Shown: positions 61,842 through 64,000 of the stretch, piece after piece
Position numbering within the stretch: position 1 is the first letter of the stretch
Layout: the number at the start of each line of letters is the position of its first letter
Assembly: GCA_910586615.1 (NCBI GenBank)
Contig: CAJUJP010000019.1
Span: forward strand, 1 to 64,000
Source: an uncultured Lachnospiraceae bacterium
Lineage (GTDB): Bacteria > Bacillota > Clostridia > Lachnospirales > Lachnospiraceae
Reading direction: 5' to 3'
Length of the DNA: 64,000 nucleotides
The notes under the pieces: generated by a model
Databases searched by the model: none
What the model was told of the DNA's origin: nothing
The model's input: the letters and a program-made list of their open reading frames with translations, nothing else
Translations under genes and position numbers: made by a program

Positions 61842-64000
61842 TAACACAAGTAATTATACAGACAAAAAGGATGACAGGGTCGTAAACGGCAGCCAGGATA
61901 CAGTGGTCAGAAAGAAGAAAAGAAGAAAACGCACGATCGACAAGGAAAAGGTGGCAGCCAACAAGAAGAAGGCCAGAGCGAAGAGACAGCGTGTCAAACA
62001 GCAGTTGAAGGAAGAGAAGGCGCGAATCCGGGCAGAGAAGCATAAAGGCCGGGTTTTGGAAGAGTCCGTGAAGCTGGAAGAATCGGTGACGGTGAATGAA
62101 CAGGGAGCGGTAGAGCGCACGATCACGGTGGAAGAAACTTACACCATCGAGCAGAAACCTGAGGAGCCGAAGGAAGTCCGGAAGAAGAAAAGGCAAAAGA
62201 CCGCAGCAATCGCAGCAGCTGTTGTATGCGTGCTTGTTCTTGCAGGCACAGGAGGGTTTTTCGGCATTCGTCATTATCTGGATGAACAGGCGGCACAAAG
62301 CGCGGCCATTGAGGCGATGGTACATACGGAGGCGGTGGAACTGGCGGAGTACAGTATGACGCAGCGCAGGAAAGACCATGTGAAAAAAAATGCCGGAAAA
62401 GGCAGTTCGGATGCGCTGACTGATGCGGCCCGGTTTTTGATCGACGGTGTGCGCAACAGGCCGCCGGAGATAGAACTGACGGAAGAAAATGCGGAAGATT
62501 TTATCAAGATCGAGAGCTGCCTGATCAATACGGAAACCGGCAAGGTGGATGTGACCATGTCGGCAGACGCGCTGGCAATCAGTGATGACGGTTACTATTA
62601 TCTTTTTGAGGAAAAAACATACGACACTGCCTTGCAGAGCGATGAATATATTATAGAAGAGCAGAAGGATGTGGATTTGACTTTTTCGGTCAATCTGAAT
62701 TATAACCAGGCCAATTCCAGACTTTTTTCCAAATTTGTGGTGGCGGTGAAGAAGGACGGGGAATTTCTGCCGATCAGCCGGCCGCGCTACATTACGAACC
62801 CGGAGGCCATTGCAAAATACAACCCCGCCCACAGCAGCACGAAGTCCAAAAAGGGACTGCTGGTGGACCCGGAGAAGCTTCGGGGATCTGAACTGGATGA
62901 CCTGGGTGTGAAACATGCAGCCTACAATATTCCCCTCAGCAGGATTCTGGGGAATACCAGTAACGCGTATTACCCTACAGTGTATTACACGTATAATGGC
63001 CGCAGCTATGCCTTTAACGGCCAGATCATAGCGGAATATGATTATGTTTTTTCGACGTTGACAAACAAGGGAATCGATACCACGGCGATCATTTTGAATG
63101 ATATTCATCCGGGGTATATGGAACTCATCCATCCGAAGGCACGGGCCGGCGGCCGAGCGCCTTATTATGCTTTTAATGCGACGGACGAGGACGGAACGGA
63201 ATCTCTGGCAGCTATAGCCTCTTTTCTGGCAAACCGGTATTCCGGCAGCGGACATGGCAAGGTCATGAACTGGATCATCGGCAACGAGATCAATGCCAGA
63301 AGCGAGTGGAATTATATAGAATATATGGACACGGCAAGTTACGTGGATGAATATGCAAGGGCATTCCGTATCTTCTATAATGCTTTTGTCAGTGTGAACG
63401 GCAATGCCAGAGTATATATTTCTCTGGATCAGCAGTGGGGCAAGAGTCTGTATTCAAAAAACGGATATGGCTCCAAGGAGATTCTGGATGAGTTTAACCG
63501 TAATATCGCGGCCGGGGGAAACATCGACTGGGGTGTGGCGCAGCATCCGTATAACTATCCGCTGACCAGCGCCAAAGCATGGAGTACCGGCGGAAAGGCA
63601 GGCTCCTATATACTTGATTCTGAGACCACACCGGTGCTTTCCATCAGGAATATTCACGTGCTGACAGACTATCTGCAGAAGGAAGAATTTCTGACGGATT
63701 CCGGTGAGGTGAGGTCGGTGACGCTGAGCGAGATGGGATATACTTCCTCAGCGGGACAGGATCTGCAGGCAGCCTCCTTTGTCTATGCTTACAAGATGAT
63801 CGAGGCCAACCAGCATATTGACAATATGCTGTTTTCCAGACAGACAGACGCGGCATCAGAGGTGGCGCAGGGGCTTGCTCTGGGTATCAACACGCTGGGC
63901 GGCGGCCGCAAGTCCATCTACAATGCATTTAAGTATGTGGACACGGCAGAATCTGCCAAATACACGGATTTTGCCCTGCGTGTGATCGGGATCAGCAGTT
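61828..64000 (+). CDS. DUF5722 family membrane-anchored glycosidase-like protein, 5' part
   Basis: 724 codons open to the window end. The first ~125 residues are highly charged with Lys/Arg-rich runs (VRKKKRRKRTIDKEKVAANK), then one membrane segment (AAAVVCVLVLAGTGGFFGI), so the bulk lies outside. The outside part has a beta-rich segment and, from about residue 350, a TIM-barrel-like domain of DUF5722 with MNWIIGNEINARSEWNY (candidate acid/base Glu) and VTLSEMGYTS (candidate nucleophile Glu), as in GH39/GH5-type enzymes. ATG 61828 overlaps the rarA stop; AAGGAAGAGG is upstream. The long basic inside tail is unusual. Substrate unknown. Confidence 0.8.
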   Translation, partial: MGVNDNTSNYTDKKDDRVVNGSQDTVVRKKKRRKRTIDKEKVAANKKKARAKRQRVKQQLKEEKARIRAEKHKGRVLEESVKLEESVTVNEQGAVERTITVEETYTIEQKPEEPKEVRKKKRQKTAAIAAAVVCVLVLAGTGGFFGIRHYLDEQAAQSAAIEAMVHTEAVELAEYSMTQRRKDHVKKNAGKGSSDALTDAARFLIDGVRNRPPEIELTEENAEDFIKIESCLINTETGKVDVTMSADALAISDDGYYYLFEEKTYDTALQSDEYIIEEQKDVDLTFSVNLNYNQANSRLFSKFVVAVKKDGEFLPISRPRYITNPEAIAKYNPAHSSTKSKKGLLVDPEKLRGSELDDLGVKHAAYNIPLSRILGNTSNAYYPTVYYTYNGRSYAFNGQIIAEYDYVFSTLTNKGIDTTAIILNDIHPGYMELIHPKARAGGRAPYYAFNATDEDGTESLAAIASFLANRYSGSGHGKVMNWIIGNEINARSEWNYIEYMDTASYVDEYARAFRIFYNAFVSVNGNARVYISLDQQWGKSLYSKNGYGSKEILDEFNRNIAAGGNIDWGVAQHPYNYPLTSAKAWSTGGKAGSYILDSETTPVLSIRNIHVLTDYLQKEEFLTDSGEVRSVTLSEMGYTSSAGQDLQAASFVYAYKMIEANQHIDNMLFSRQTDAASEVAQGLALGINTLGGGRKSIYNAFKYVDTAESAKYTDFALRVIGISS

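Noticed and set aside
61789..63255. 488-codon antisense frame over rarA end and the DUF5722 gene
   Set aside because: The plus strand carries a continuous, motif-containing frame; the antisense frame is its shadow.

Overview
The window looks like a chromosome segment from an anaerobic gut Firmicute, most probably a member of the Lachnospiraceae (Clostridia). Supporting signs are strong AGGAGG-type ribosome binding sites, frequent TTG and GTG starts, a CIRCE-like operator in front of clpB, and families common in that group (DUF4250, DUF975, DUF1189, DUF5722, DUF6273, PTPS-related membrane proteins, OFA-type MFS). No rRNA, tRNA or CRISPR array was seen.

Layout. 1-1.1 kb: accessory debris, namely the end of an Rpn-type nuclease and a decayed SIR2/P-loop/CHAT gene. 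1.3-5.9 kb: a beta-glucoside unit (RpiR regulator, PTS IIBCA, GH1 phospho-glucosidase). 6-10 kb: unrecognised genes, a remnant on the minus strand, an AraC-type regulator that has lost its DNA-binding domain, and a 165-bp palindromic element upstream of a secreted protein gene. 10-13.8 kb (minus): an ECF sigma factor operon with an ABC exporter. 14-17.2 kb: an OFA transporter and a FAD/Rieske oxidoreductase. 18-25.9 kb: a membrane glycan cluster (GT2, GT-C-like protein, two paralogous PTPS-related proteins, flavoprotein). 25.9-30.3 kb: an IbrA/IbrB-like pair divergent from a MotA/MotB-like (ZorAB-like) membrane motor pair. 30.4-32.7 kb: aldo/keto reductase and two membrane proteins. 32.8-35.3 kb: AT-rich accessory stretch with an Rpn-type nuclease, relics and a Mor-like gene. 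35.4-40.6 kb: an O-acylation cassette (acyltransferase 3, MBOAT, SGNH, acyltransferase 3). 40.6-41.2 kb: remains of an integrative element. 41.3-47.4 kb: clpB, an S66 peptidase, a DUF4250 protein and a 2Fe-2S/ASKHA activator. 47.4-54.3 kb: a PocR-type hybrid kinase with a response regulator, a DUF975 protein and a classical two-component pair, separated by short hairpin repeats. 54.5 kb: a polysaccharide deacetylase. 55.2-60.2 kb: a defence-like island (sigma-1.1-like/DUF262, AAA/DUF3696, unknown third gene; convergent TIR-TM-DUF6273 protein). 60.5-64 kb: rarA and the start of a DUF5722 protein.

Most promising for novelty: (i) the IbrAB + ZorAB-like divergent locus; (ii) the DUF262/DUF3696/unknown operon beside a membrane TIR receptor-like protein; (iii) an intergenic repeat family built on GCGAAGC mini-hairpins, with a six-copy 26-bp tandem array at 51.14-51.30 kb and relatives at 14.15 and 54.36 kb. 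Functions of these three are inferred. All start-site choices rest on visible ribosome binding sites; no homology search could be run.
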